A stretch of DNA of 64,000 nucleotides from a bacterium (GTDB taxonomy: Bacteria > Desulfobacterota > DSWW01), in assembly GCA_028277985.1 (NCBI GenBank), contig JANQFG010000277.1, positions 1 through 64,000 of the forward strand, in the 5' to 3' direction. The notes beneath the pieces were generated by a model, which saw only the letters and a list, made by a program, of their open reading frames with translations, had not been told where the DNA came from and ran no database searches. The position numbers were made by a program, and so were the translations under genes. The number at the start of each line of letters is the position of its first letter. The first letter of the stretch is position 1. Below, piece by piece: positions 35,960 through 44,853 of this stretch.

Positions 35960-36609
35960 CGTCCGGATCTCACACAAAGTTCGTCCTAGCCGTTGTGGCC
36001 CTCAGCCTGTTCAACGGGATTCTGTACTGGAGCGAGCTGTCTCCTGCGGACGAGGGTGTGTCTGCGTTTCCGGCGGACTTCCCTTCCCGAATCTCGGACT
36101 GGCAAGCAACGGAGGTGGCGTACGATCCGGTCGTCCTGGGCGTGCTTGACCCGGATCGGATCGTCTACAAGACCTACCGGCAAGAAGGACGGTTGCCGGT
36201 CACACTTTTCCTGGCCTGCTACGGAACCCTCGAGAAGGCGGATCTCTCCCATTCCCCCATCGTCTGTTTCACGGGCCAAGGCTGGGAGATTACCGATACG
36301 AGCATCGGCGAGGTCTCGGTTTCCGAAGACGGCTCGGCGAAGATCGGCGTCAATCAGATGGTTCAGGACAAGCTTGCCACACGGATGGTCTCGCTTCACT
36401 GGTATCAGTCGGCCCATGGAGCTTTCACGAACAGGGGTGCACAGAAGATCAACCTGTTCTTTCGGAGCATGCTCGGCAAGTCGGACAATAACGCCTTTGT
36501 CCGGATCACGGCGGTGGTCCCCAGGGACCAAACGGTCGAGTCCGCGAAGACGGAGATGCGTAGCTTCGTGCAGGACCTGTACCCCGACTTGAGGAGGTAC
36601 CTTCAGTGA
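35956..36609 (+). CDS. epsI: EpsI family exosortase-associated protein
   Basis: The 217-residue protein has one N-terminal membrane helix (FVLAVVALSLFNGILYW) and a periplasmic domain with the EpsI (DUF3485) motifs FLACYGTLEKADLSHSPIVC, FTGQGW and VSLHWYQSAHGAF. EpsI is often fused to, or next to, exosortases and is needed for polymer production in some hosts; its chemistry is unknown. Its start and stop overlap the deacetylase and exosortase genes by 4 bases each, so the three are tightly coupled. Confidence 0.9.
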   Translation: MTSGSHTKFVLAVVALSLFNGILYWSELSPADEGVSAFPADFPSRISDWQATEVAYDPVVLGVLDPDRIVYKTYRQEGRLPVTLFLACYGTLEKADLSHSPIVCFTGQGWEITDTSIGEVSVSEDGSAKIGVNQMVQDKLATRMVSLHWYQSAHGAFTNRGAQKINLFFRSMLGKSDNNAFVRITAVVPRDQTVESAKTEMRSFVQDLYPDLRRYLQ

Positions 36610-37484
36610 CGTTCCGTGAGGCTGTGGAAGAGATCCTGTCCTATGTTTCCAATCCCCGGGGAAGGCGGGTGCTGGTGCTTTCCTGCCTGGTTCTGCTGCT
36701 CTTCGGACCCACCATCTGGAAGCTGATGAACATATGGATGAACGACCAGGACTACTCGCATGGATTCTTCGTCATCCCCATCGCGCTCTACATGGCGTGG
36801 AATGCACGTGAAAGGCTTTCGGCCACGGCGATCCGTCCCTCATGGACCGGGCTTCCCGTGTTCCTGGCCGGTGCCTCGGTCTATGTCATCTCGTTCGTAG
36901 CCAGGTTCCACACGCTCACCCACCTTTCGATGATCGTCATGCTGTTGGGGCTGATCCTCTTCATGGGCGGGTACGGGCTGACCTACCGGTTGCTCATCCC
37001 GGTCTGTTTCCTGATCTTCATGTTTCCCATCCCGAATGCCTACTACATCATGATCACGAATCCTCTGAAACTGATGATCACCACGATTTCCGCGACGCTC
37101 CTGAGGCTGTTCGAGATACCCGTCTACCAGGAGGGGAACCTGCTGTTCTTTGCCAGGGTGCAGCTGGAGGTCGCCGAAGCCTGCAGCGGCATCCGGTCGC
37201 TCTACTCCTATCTCATGGTCGGAAGCCTGTTCGCCCTGATGAGCAGGAGTGGATGGCTGAAGACCGTGATGATTCTCTCCGCCTTCCCTCTGGCCATTCT
37301 GGTCAACATCATTCGTGTGTCCGGGACCGGTGTGCTGGCGAACCTGTACGGGGAGCAGGTGGCTCAGGGTTTCTTTCACCAGTTCGCCGGGTTCGTGTTG
37401 TTCCTGGTCGGCCTGATCACCCTGGCCCTGGAGTTCTACCTCCTCGATTCGCTGACAAGGCGAAGGAGGGCCGTGACGCCATGA
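36606..37484 (+). CDS. xrtA: Exosortase A-type (XrtA/EpsH)
   Basis: The 292-residue membrane protein has the three conserved exosortase positions: Cys in VAEACSGIRSLYSYLMVG (about 193), Arg in LVNIIRVSGTGVLANL (about 237) and His in FFHQFAGFVLFLVG (about 258). The N-terminal NDQDYSHGFFVIPIALYMAW is typical of the XrtA group. The gene context (EpsB, PrsT, EpsI, XrtA-type kinase and deacetylase) supports exosortase A. It would process C-terminally signalled exported proteins. No PEP-CTERM protein was found in the window. Confidence 0.93.
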   Translation: MTFREAVEEILSYVSNPRGRRVLVLSCLVLLLFGPTIWKLMNIWMNDQDYSHGFFVIPIALYMAWNARERLSATAIRPSWTGLPVFLAGASVYVISFVARFHTLTHLSMIVMLLGLILFMGGYGLTYRLLIPVCFLIFMFPIPNAYYIMITNPLKLMITTISATLLRLFEIPVYQEGNLLFFARVQLEVAEACSGIRSLYSYLMVGSLFALMSRSGWLKTVMILSAFPLAILVNIIRVSGTGVLANLYGEQVAQGFFHQFAGFVLFLVGLITLALEFYLLDSLTRRRRAVTP

Positions 37485-38632
37485 ACGCCGATGAGACATT
37501 GGAAATAGCCGTGATCAGTGACTCGGCAGGGTTCGAAGGGCTTCGGGAGGATTGGACGCGCCTCCTTGCGAGAAGTCGAAGCCGCTGCGTGTTTCTCAGC
37601 TGGGATTGGCTCTACACCTGGTGGCTGTCTTACGGGGGAAAGGACGATCTGCTCCACATCCTGGTTGTCCGGGAGAACGGCGAAGCGATCGGTATCGCAC
37701 CCATCTATGTGAGGAGAAGGAACCTGGACGTATTCCGGGAGATCGTCTTTCTCGGATCGAACGTGGTCTGTTCGGATTATCTGGATTTCATCTTGATGGA
37801 AGGGAGAGAGGAGGAGAGCCTCTCGGCGATACTTCGGTTTCTACAGAAGGACAGGAAGCACTGGGATGTGATTTCCCTCACGGACATCCCGTCCACATCC
37901 GAGAGCCTCGAATTGGTGGAGGGGTTCTTTGGGAACGGTCGGGTCCAGGTGAACAGGGCATACACGGAATGCCCGTACATCGACCTGGGCGGGGGATGGG
38001 AAGGTGTGCTTCAGGGGTTTTCACGCTCGCTCCGGACGAATCTCGGCCGCAAGGTCCGCAAGTTCAACAAACAGGAGGAGGCCGGCTTCTTCACGTTGGA
38101 GCGCGGGGAGGACCTGGACCCGTACTTCGATGAGTTTGTCCGTTTGAACACGAACAGAATGGTGGTGAAGGAGAAAGAATCCCCGTTCCTGAAGCAAGAC
38201 TTCCTGGACTTCCACAGGCGAATCCTCCGGGAGTTCCTGGACAGGGGCATGGCGAAGGTCCACTTCCTGAAGCTGGGGGATGATTTGATTGCCGGGATCT
38301 ATCTGTTGGTCTACGGCGACAAGGTCCATTACTACCAGTCCGGGTTCGATCCATCCTGGGCAAAGCTGAGTCCTGGAATGGTGCTCTTCGATTTCTCCAT
38401 CCGGGATGCGGTCGAGAGCGGTGCCAAGGAATTCGACTTCCTTCAGGGCAACGAGGCGTACAAGGACACCTGGACCAAAACGAAGCGGTTCAATGCGGAG
38501 CTGACCATCTACAGCGACACGACGAAAGGGCGGGCGGCAAGCCTGGTCACGAAGGGGATGGACGGGGCAAGGTCCGTGTTACGGCCCGTTCGGGACAAGC
38601 TTCTGAAATCGGGCAACTCGGCACAGCCGTAG
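37481..38632 (+). CDS. FemAB/CelD-like GNAT acetyltransferase (Acetyltransf_6 type)
   Basis: The ~383-residue protein starts ETLEIAVISDSAGFEGLRED and has the CelD/BcsL-type features FLSWDWLYTWWLSYG near residue 40, FSRSLRTNLGRKVRKFNKQ, and HYYQSGFDPSWAKLSPGMVL followed by FLQGNEAYKDTW. These are the acetyl-transfer fold segments shared with FemAB proteins of exosortase loci. It may acylate the polymer or a precursor. ATG 37481 overlaps the exosortase stop by 4 bases. Confidence 0.85.
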   Translation: MNADETLEIAVISDSAGFEGLREDWTRLLARSRSRCVFLSWDWLYTWWLSYGGKDDLLHILVVRENGEAIGIAPIYVRRRNLDVFREIVFLGSNVVCSDYLDFILMEGREEESLSAILRFLQKDRKHWDVISLTDIPSTSESLELVEGFFGNGRVQVNRAYTECPYIDLGGGWEGVLQGFSRSLRTNLGRKVRKFNKQEEAGFFTLERGEDLDPYFDEFVRLNTNRMVVKEKESPFLKQDFLDFHRRILREFLDRGMAKVHFLKLGDDLIAGIYLLVYGDKVHYYQSGFDPSWAKLSPGMVLFDFSIRDAVESGAKEFDFLQGNEAYKDTWTKTKRFNAELTIYSDTTKGRAASLVTKGMDGARSVLRPVRDKLLKSGNSAQP

Positions 38633-38674
38633 GGCGCCTGGGAGGGCGCGAGGTGCTTGGAGAGGGAAGGGAGC

Positions 38675-39775
38675 ATGTTTGAAGGCGGAGCGAAGATCAA
38701 GGCGCTAGTGAGGGCGAAAGCGGGTCGATCGCTCCGGATCATGTTGGCGATGCTGTTCTATTACTCCGGCGCCTTCCATCTGGTTCGTTGGGCGAGGCGT
38801 TCTTCCGGGCGAAGCCTGACGATCGTCACGTATCACCGGATTGCCGAAGGGGACGTGGATGAGATCCGGGATTCTCTTCCTTTCCTGTTCGTGAGCAGGA
38901 GGACCTTCGAAAAACAGATCGCATTCCTGAAGAAGCACTACACGCTTCTCAACTTCAAGGATCTCGAGGGGACGACGGGGTCGAAGCCGTGGGCGGGCGA
39001 TGGCCTGATCATCACTTTTGATGACGGATACGCGGACAACCTGGAGCTTGCGGTCCCCGTTCTGAACAAGCTCGGCGCACCGAGTACGATGTTCCTGCCG
39101 GCCGGGATGATCAGTGAAAGGAGGATCCCATGGTGGGACGAAGTCTACCACGGGCTGTGGCGCCTTTCGGCAGAGGATGCGGAAAACGGTGACGGGGCGG
39201 GGGGCGAGTCGCTGCGAGAGCTCATCCGACGGTTCCGGGAGAACTCGTCCGCGCTCTTTGCCGAGCTGAACGGCTGGGATGAGGATCGGGTCGAGAGTCT
39301 GAGAGATGAGTTGAGAAAGGTCGGTGCGACGGATGAGAATCGCCTGGCCTCCGTGAACAGACTTCTCACTTGGGAAGAGCTCAGAGGCATGACGGGCTCG
39401 ATGGAGTTCGGGTCTCACGGACACTCCCACACTCCCCTGGACAAGATGGATACGGGCCGGTTGCGAGAGGAGCTGTTGATGTCCAGGAAGATGATCGAGG
39501 AGAAGACCGGCGCGCAGGTGACCTCGATCGCCTATCCGTGCGGGAGTTACAGCCGGACTGTCACGGAGATGGCTGGTGAGGCAGGGTACGATTTCGCAGT
39601 GACCCAGGAACCGGGGATAGCCCGGCTTGAGGATGCGTTCTCGCTGAAACGGATCAACGTATGGGAGGGGACTGCGAGAGACCTCCGAGGGGAGTTCTCG
39701 ACGGCCCTTTTTGCCATGGCCCTGGGATGGCCCGATTTTCATCCCATGGGGAACCGGAAGAAGAGAGACTCGTAA
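38675..39775 (+). CDS. Polysaccharide deacetylase family protein
   Basis: The ~366-residue protein shows NodB motifs in order: LTIVTYHRIAEGD, GLIITFDDGYADN (motif 1), EFGSHGHSHTPLDKM (motif 2, metal-binding His) and SIAYPCGSYSRTV (motif 3). A hydrophobic N-terminal stretch (MLAMLFYYSGAFHLVRW) may anchor it. It would deacetylate N-acetylated sugars of the polymer. ATG 38675 follows GGAAGGGAG; a TTG at 38657 is also possible. It is the second deacetylase of the locus. Confidence 0.9.
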   Translation: MFEGGAKIKALVRAKAGRSLRIMLAMLFYYSGAFHLVRWARRSSGRSLTIVTYHRIAEGDVDEIRDSLPFLFVSRRTFEKQIAFLKKHYTLLNFKDLEGTTGSKPWAGDGLIITFDDGYADNLELAVPVLNKLGAPSTMFLPAGMISERRIPWWDEVYHGLWRLSAEDAENGDGAGGESLRELIRRFRENSSALFAELNGWDEDRVESLRDELRKVGATDENRLASVNRLLTWEELRGMTGSMEFGSHGHSHTPLDKMDTGRLREELLMSRKMIEEKTGAQVTSIAYPCGSYSRTVTEMAGEAGYDFAVTQEPGIARLEDAFSLKRINVWEGTARDLRGEFSTALFAMALGWPDFHPMGNRKKRDS

Positions 39776-39923
39776 CCAGGAAAACGAGATTTTCTTTGTT
39801 CTGCGGGAAGTTGGATGCGCGTCTCCTGGATCATCCCGGACCCGGCCGGCATCAGAGATAGAAAATTATTACGGGCGTTGACGGGTTATCGGGCAGGGAT
39901 ACGAGACACATGGGAGAGATGAA

Positions 39924-41111
39924 GTGGGGCCGAGCAGTGGCGGTAGAATAGACATCATGTTTCTGATCGACTGTCTCTACGGAGCCGGCGGGGGCGGCAC
40001 GGAGAGGCATCTGTCCTATCTCGTGACCCACCTGAATCGGGACCGGTACCGACCCCACGTTGTCGCTTTTGACCTGGGTGAGAGTCCGATTCTCCAGAGG
40101 ATGAGAGCGGAGGGGGTGGAAGTGCTCCACGTGCCGGTAACACGCTACTACACGCCCTCCAGCTTTTTGCGCGCAATGGAACTCGCGAGTCTGATCAAGG
40201 ATCGGGGAATCGATATCGTACAGACCTTTCATCACAAGTCGGACACCTACGGGGCCCTGGTGGCCCGGTGTGCGGGAGTGAATACGATCATATCGAGCAA
40301 GCGGGATGTTGGGGACAGGAAGAAGCGTATTCACCTGCTGTTGCACAGGATGACGAAAGCATGCCTGTCCGGCTGTATCGCGGTTGCGGACGCCGTGGGA
40401 GAGAGCGTTGTACGAAAAGAAGGGATTCAGAAGGAAAAGGTCAGGGTGATCTACAATGGTGTCGATACCGAGAGGTTTCGTCCTGCCGACCCGGCAGTAA
40501 GGGTCAGGGAAAGGGCCCGCATCGGCCTGGCTGAGGACGATTTCGTTCTCGGCATGGTCGCCGTCTTCCGTCCCGAGAAGAATCACGACCTGTTCTTTCA
40601 GGCTGCAAGCGTCCTGTGCAAGGAGATCCCCGCCTTGCGGATCGTGTGTGTGGGTGGGGCGGACACTCTGGATCCGTATCATGACTTCTTCAGAAAGAAT
40701 GGGATGGAGGGCAGAGTCGTGTTTGCAGGTGCGGTGGATGACGTGGTGCCTTATCTGTCCACCTTTGACGTGGGGTGCCTGGTGCCGGGAAGCAACGAAG
40801 GGTTCTCGAACGCGATCCTCGAGAAGATGGCCATGGGCCTGCCCATGGTTGCGAGCGACGTGGGCGGGAACCGGGAAGCGGTCATGGACGGCTTGAATGG
40901 ATTCGTCATCCCCCCCAACGACGCAGGCGCCCTGATTCGGGCCATCCGGGATCTTCATAAAGACGGAACACGAAGACTGGAGATGGGAGTGCGATCCAGG
41001 GAACGGGTGGAGGCGGAGTTCGGTATGGATCGGATGATTCGGAACCACGAGGCGTATTACGAGGAATTGATGGCGGAGCAAAGGGTGGCTGCCCGAGTGC
41101 GGGCGACATGA
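39924..41111 (+). CDS. Glycosyltransferase family 4
   Basis: The ~395-residue GT-B protein has the donor-side start FLIDCLYGAGGGGTERHLSY, typical of GT4 enzymes, and a C-terminal domain with GMVAVFRPEKNHDLFFQA and the EX7E motif GSNEGFSNAILEKMAMGLP. GTG 39924 follows GGGAGAGA; a start at ATG 39957 is possible. It begins ~150 bases after the deacetylase gene, the largest gap in the plus arm of locus B until 56.4 kb. Confidence 0.9.
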   Translation: MGPSSGGRIDIMFLIDCLYGAGGGGTERHLSYLVTHLNRDRYRPHVVAFDLGESPILQRMRAEGVEVLHVPVTRYYTPSSFLRAMELASLIKDRGIDIVQTFHHKSDTYGALVARCAGVNTIISSKRDVGDRKKRIHLLLHRMTKACLSGCIAVADAVGESVVRKEGIQKEKVRVIYNGVDTERFRPADPAVRVRERARIGLAEDDFVLGMVAVFRPEKNHDLFFQAASVLCKEIPALRIVCVGGADTLDPYHDFFRKNGMEGRVVFAGAVDDVVPYLSTFDVGCLVPGSNEGFSNAILEKMAMGLPMVASDVGGNREAVMDGLNGFVIPPNDAGALIRAIRDLHKDGTRRLEMGVRSRERVEAEFGMDRMIRNHEAYYEELMAEQRVAARVRAT

Positions 41112-41155
41112 CGTGAGGCAACGTGACGGGCCGGGCGGGCACGGGCAGGAGAGGC

Positions 41156-41767
41156 ATGATTCAGATCATTGGCAAATTGTTCGGGCGAGTCAGACGGTCG
41201 ATCGAGTTGAATCGATACGATGACTTCACGATTGCCGAGTACTTGCGAAAACAGGGCGCCCAAATCGGGGAGCACTGCAGAATCGAGGTGCGGAACCTCG
41301 GGGCAGAGCCTTTTCTCGTCCGAATCGGGAACCATTGCACCATCGCCCCGGAAGTAGGGTTTCTGACCCACGACGGGGGCACCTGGGTCTTCACGGAGGA
41401 GATTCCGGCGGTGCAGAAATTCGGCACCATCGAAATCCTGGACAACTGCTTCATCGGGTCGGGCGTGATGCTCCTGCCGAATGTCCGGGTGGGCCCGAAC
41501 GCGGTGGTGGGTGCGGGCTCCGTGGTGACGAAGGACGTTCCGGCGGATTGCGTGGTGGCGGGAAACCCGGCACGGGTCATCACTTCCCTGGACAAATACA
41601 GGGAAAAGGTTCTCGAGACCTGGCGAAAACAAGAACCGGACGGCTACTTCGCGGATGTGAAAGACGGCAGGAAGGTGGCGCCCCACGGCATTCACGAACG
41701 GAAGCTCCGGGACAGGGATCTGTTGCGAGACCACCTGACAAGGGTGCTGTGGGCGAAAGAGAAGTAG
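41156..41767 (+). CDS. Hexapeptide-repeat acyltransferase (left-handed beta-helix)
   Basis: The ~203-residue protein has hexapeptide turns through its length (IGEHCRIEVRNLGAEPFLVR, IGNHCTIAPEVGFLTHDGGT, IEILDNCFIGSGVMLLPNVRV) and the family's closing GAGSVVTKDVPADCVVAGNP. It would transfer an acetyl group to a sugar hydroxyl or amine. ATG 41156 follows CAGGAGAGGC; an in-frame GTG lies at 41123. A related gene is at 45941. It is flanked by GT4 genes. Confidence 0.88.
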   Translation: MIQIIGKLFGRVRRSIELNRYDDFTIAEYLRKQGAQIGEHCRIEVRNLGAEPFLVRIGNHCTIAPEVGFLTHDGGTWVFTEEIPAVQKFGTIEILDNCFIGSGVMLLPNVRVGPNAVVGAGSVVTKDVPADCVVAGNPARVITSLDKYREKVLETWRKQEPDGYFADVKDGRKVAPHGIHERKLRDRDLLRDHLTRVLWAKEK

Positions 41768-41776
41768 AAAAAGACG

Positions 41777-42889
41777 ATGCGCATACTACATCTCATCAGC
41801 AGTTCCGGCTTCTTCGGTGCGGAGAATGTCGTGCTCGAACTGGCGATCGGCATGGAGGGCGTGAGAGGACACGAGGCGGTTGTCGGGGTGTTCAAGAACG
41901 AACAGGCCGTTCATCTGGAGCTTGCCGATGAGTGCGAAAAGAACGGGATCGAGACGGCGATCTTTCCGTGCCGTGGGAAGATCGATATCAGGGCTGTGCT
42001 CTCCTTGAGAGCATTCTTAAAGGAACGGGACATCGGTTGCGTGCATTGTCATGGGTACAAAGCGGACATATACGGAAGGTTGGCAACGTCCGGACTGGAC
42101 ACCCTTCGGATAGCGACCTGCCACAATTGGCTGGATGCCCAATCTAAGATGAAGGTGTACGGCTTCCTGGATCGATGGTTTTTGAAAGGATACGACAAGG
42201 TGGTGGCGGTCTCCGAGGAAGTGAAGGAGAAGGTTCTGGACGGTGGAGTGAATCCTGAACGGGTCTGTCTGGTACGGAACGGGATACGGTTGGATCGGTT
42301 CGGGGAAGCGGAGCGCAGGCAGGCATCGAGGGAAAGGCTCGGAATCGGGGAGGAAGCGGTCGTGATCGGTACGGTCGGACGATTGTCCGAAGAGAAAGGG
42401 CATCGGACGCTCCTCCGGGCGGCCCGCACGATCCTCGAGTCCCATCCCGAGGTCGTGTTCCTCCTCATCGGTGATGGACCCTTGAAAGAGGTTCTGGAAC
42501 GTGAGTTTGACTCACCCGCAATCGTCTTTGCCGGAGTTCGGAGCGACGTTGCGGATCTGTATACGTCTATGGACATCTTTGTTCTCCCATCATTGACCGA
42601 GGGGCTTCCGATGGTGTTGCTGGAGGCAATGGCTTCGGGCCTTCCCGTCGTGGCTACGGCCGTGGGTGAGGTCCCGGCGGTCATGAATGGAGACTGCGGC
42701 ATCCTCGTGGAGCCGGATGACGAAGGCAGTCTGAGACGGGCACTGGCAGCCCTGGTGGAAGCACCGGAAGAGCGAAGGGCCCTGGGCGAAGCAGGCCTTC
42801 GGAGGGTGAAGGAAGGGTTCGGCTCGGGGAGGATGATCGACAGCTACTTGCGAATCTACGAAGGGAAGAGACTGAATGATTCTCATTGA
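41777..42889 (+). CDS. Glycosyltransferase family 4
   Basis: The 370-residue GT-B protein starts MRILHLISSSGFFGAENVVL and has GTVGRLSEEKGHRTLLRA and the EX7E motif PSLTEGLPMVLLEAMASGLP in the donor domain. It starts 10 bases after the acyltransferase gene and overlaps the next GT2 gene by 14 bases, showing that the block is translated as one operon. Donor and linkage are unknown. Confidence 0.92.
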   Translation: MRILHLISSSGFFGAENVVLELAIGMEGVRGHEAVVGVFKNEQAVHLELADECEKNGIETAIFPCRGKIDIRAVLSLRAFLKERDIGCVHCHGYKADIYGRLATSGLDTLRIATCHNWLDAQSKMKVYGFLDRWFLKGYDKVVAVSEEVKEKVLDGGVNPERVCLVRNGIRLDRFGEAERRQASRERLGIGEEAVVIGTVGRLSEEKGHRTLLRAARTILESHPEVVFLLIGDGPLKEVLEREFDSPAIVFAGVRSDVADLYTSMDIFVLPSLTEGLPMVLLEAMASGLPVVATAVGEVPAVMNGDCGILVEPDDEGSLRRALAALVEAPEERRALGEAGLRRVKEGFGSGRMIDSYLRIYEGKRLNDSH

Positions 42890-44033
42890 GGTTGCCTTCT
42901 GGACGTCTGTTCTATTGATCTTGTACGCCTACATCGGCTATCCGCTCGTAACGGTCCTGCTCTCCGCGTTCTTGAAGAGAGAGGTTCGCCGTGCGGATAT
43001 CGAGCCGATGGTGACGGTGCTGATCACGGCATACAACGAGGAGCGGGACATCGCGGCCAAGCTCGACAACTGCCTCGCCCTGGACTACCCGAAAGACAAA
43101 CTGGAAATCGTGGTCGCGTCGGATGGCTCCTCGGACGCAACGGACGACATCGTCCGGAGTTACGAGACGAACGAGGCTTCCGTGCGTGTCGTTCTGCACA
43201 GGGTCGAAGGAAGGCTCGGCAAGACGGCGGCCCAGAACAGCGCCGTGAAGATCTGTCGAGGAGAAGTCGTGGTCTTCTCCGATGCGGCGTCGATGTACGA
43301 CAAGGGGGCCGTAAGGGCGCTGGCACGAAACTATGCCGATCCGAACGTGGGTGCTGTCAGCGGAATGTATACGTATGTGGACAAGAGCCAGTCTTTGGCC
43401 GGGTTCGGAACCATTCTGTTCTGGAAGATCGAGAATTTCATAAAGAAGAGACAGTCCATGGTCCGGACGATAACGGGCTGTTGCGGATGCATCTATTCCG
43501 TGCGGAAGGACCTCTATACGGATCTGCCGCCCGAGATCATCAGTGACCTGGTCGAGCCGTTGACGATCCTCCGCAAGGGCTACCGAATCGTCTTTGAGCC
43601 GAAAGCGCTTGCACTGGAGGAGACGGCAGGGGCGACAGACGACGAGATGAAGATGCGCGTTCGGGTCATTCTGAGGGGTATGAACGGCATGCTCTTCGTT
43701 CGCGACCTTTTTGACCCGCGAAAACACGGATTCGTCGCTTTTCAGCTGATCTCTCATAAGCTGCTGAGGTGGTTGGTCTCGGTGTTTGCGATCCTGGCGT
43801 TCGCTACGAACGGCCTGCTTGCAGCGAGCTCGCCCCTTTATCTGCTTCTGTTCGTCGGGCAGGTTCTCTTCTATTTCTCGGCTGCAATCGGATACGGCCT
43901 GGAGAGGAAGGGTATGAAGAGCAGGCTTCTCTCTCCGCCCCTCTACTTCTGCACGGTCAATCTTGCCGCGCTCATCAGCCTGGTGAAGGTGGTTCGAGGG
44001 GAGAACATCGTCACCTGGCAGACGATACGTTGA
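42876..44033 (+). CDS. Membrane glycosyltransferase family 2
   Basis: The 385-residue protein has an N-terminal helix (FWTSVLLILYAYIGYPLV), a GT2 domain (MVTVLITAYNEERDIAAKLD, EIVVASDGSSDATDDIV, VVFSDAASMYDKGAV) and two or three C-terminal helices (WLVSVFAILAFATNGLLAAS). The topology is like processive or membrane-bound GT2 enzymes; no QxxRW motif was found. It belongs to the same operon as the flanking transferases. Confidence 0.9.
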   Translation: MILIEVAFWTSVLLILYAYIGYPLVTVLLSAFLKREVRRADIEPMVTVLITAYNEERDIAAKLDNCLALDYPKDKLEIVVASDGSSDATDDIVRSYETNEASVRVVLHRVEGRLGKTAAQNSAVKICRGEVVVFSDAASMYDKGAVRALARNYADPNVGAVSGMYTYVDKSQSLAGFGTILFWKIENFIKKRQSMVRTITGCCGCIYSVRKDLYTDLPPEIISDLVEPLTILRKGYRIVFEPKALALEETAGATDDEMKMRVRVILRGMNGMLFVRDLFDPRKHGFVAFQLISHKLLRWLVSVFAILAFATNGLLAASSPLYLLLFVGQVLFYFSAAIGYGLERKGMKSRLLSPPLYFCTVNLAALISLVKVVRGENIVTWQTIR

Positions 44034-44059
44034 ACGACTTGGAAAAGGGGTAGGTTCGA

Positions 44060-44851
44060 ATGAACATAGTCTTTCTCACCCAGGACGACCCGCTCTATGT
44101 AAAGGTCTTCTTCGATGAATTCCTCAGGAATCATCGGAACGAGGATGAAATCAAGGCGATCGTGATTTCTCGCCTCATGGGTAAGAAGCGCATGAAGGAT
44201 CTTCTGCGACAGATGTACGGCTTCTACGGTCCGGTCGATTTCGTCCGGATGGCAGCCCGAATGGGGTTCACCAGGATGATGGGGAGGAGAAAGGTCGAGC
44301 CCGGGCGGGGAGGGGAGAAGAAGACCTATTCGATCATGCAGACCGCCATGGCCTACGGGATTCCGGTCATCGAGCGAAGCGACCTGAACAGCGAGGAGTT
44401 CCGTGGGATGATCAAGGCGTACGAACCGGATCTGCTCGTTTCGGTCGCCTCTCCGGTCATCTTCAAGGAGGAGCTGATCGATCTGCCGAAAAGAGACTGT
44501 ATCAACGTGCACAGCGCTCCCCTGCCGAACTACAGGGGAATGATGCCCAATTTCTGGCAACTCTACCATGGAGAAACCGAGGTGGGGATCACGGTCCACA
44601 GGATAGATGCCGGAATCGACACGGGGGACATCCTGCTGCAGAAGAACTGCAGCGTGGTGCCCGGTGAAAGCCTGAACGACCTCATCATCCGTACCAAGCG
44701 AATGGGAGCGGAATTCGTGCGGGAGGTCCTCGGCATGTACAGGGAGGACCGGGTGGCGGCCCGACCCATGCCGAGCGGAGGCAGCTATTTCAGCTTTCCG
44801 AAACCGGAGGATGTGCAGAAATTCAGGGCCATGGGCGGAAGGATTCTCTGA
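44060..44851 (+). CDS. Formyltransferase-fold protein (methionyl-tRNA formyltransferase-like)
   Basis: The ~263-residue protein has the formyltransferase core: LLVSVASPVIFKEELIDLP, then INVHSAPLPNYRGMMPNFWQ and ITVHRIDAGIDTGDIL, with the usual Asn-His-Asp catalytic set. It lacks the tRNA-binding C-terminal domain of Fmt. In polysaccharide loci such proteins usually N-formylate amino sugars using 10-formyl-tetrahydrofolate. No aminotransferase gene was seen nearby to make the amino sugar, so the acceptor is open. It is followed after two bases by a GNAT gene. Confidence 0.82.
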   Translation: MNIVFLTQDDPLYVKVFFDEFLRNHRNEDEIKAIVISRLMGKKRMKDLLRQMYGFYGPVDFVRMAARMGFTRMMGRRKVEPGRGGEKKTYSIMQTAMAYGIPVIERSDLNSEEFRGMIKAYEPDLLVSVASPVIFKEELIDLPKRDCINVHSAPLPNYRGMMPNFWQLYHGETEVGITVHRIDAGIDTGDILLQKNCSVVPGESLNDLIIRTKRMGAEFVREVLGMYREDRVAARPMPSGGSYFSFPKPEDVQKFRAMGGRIL

Positions 44852-44853
44852 TC

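Noticed and set aside
36842..37480. Long + strand extension of the FemAB-like gene
   Set aside because: The 5' part runs through the exosortase gene in another frame and gives no family match; the true start is ATG 37481.
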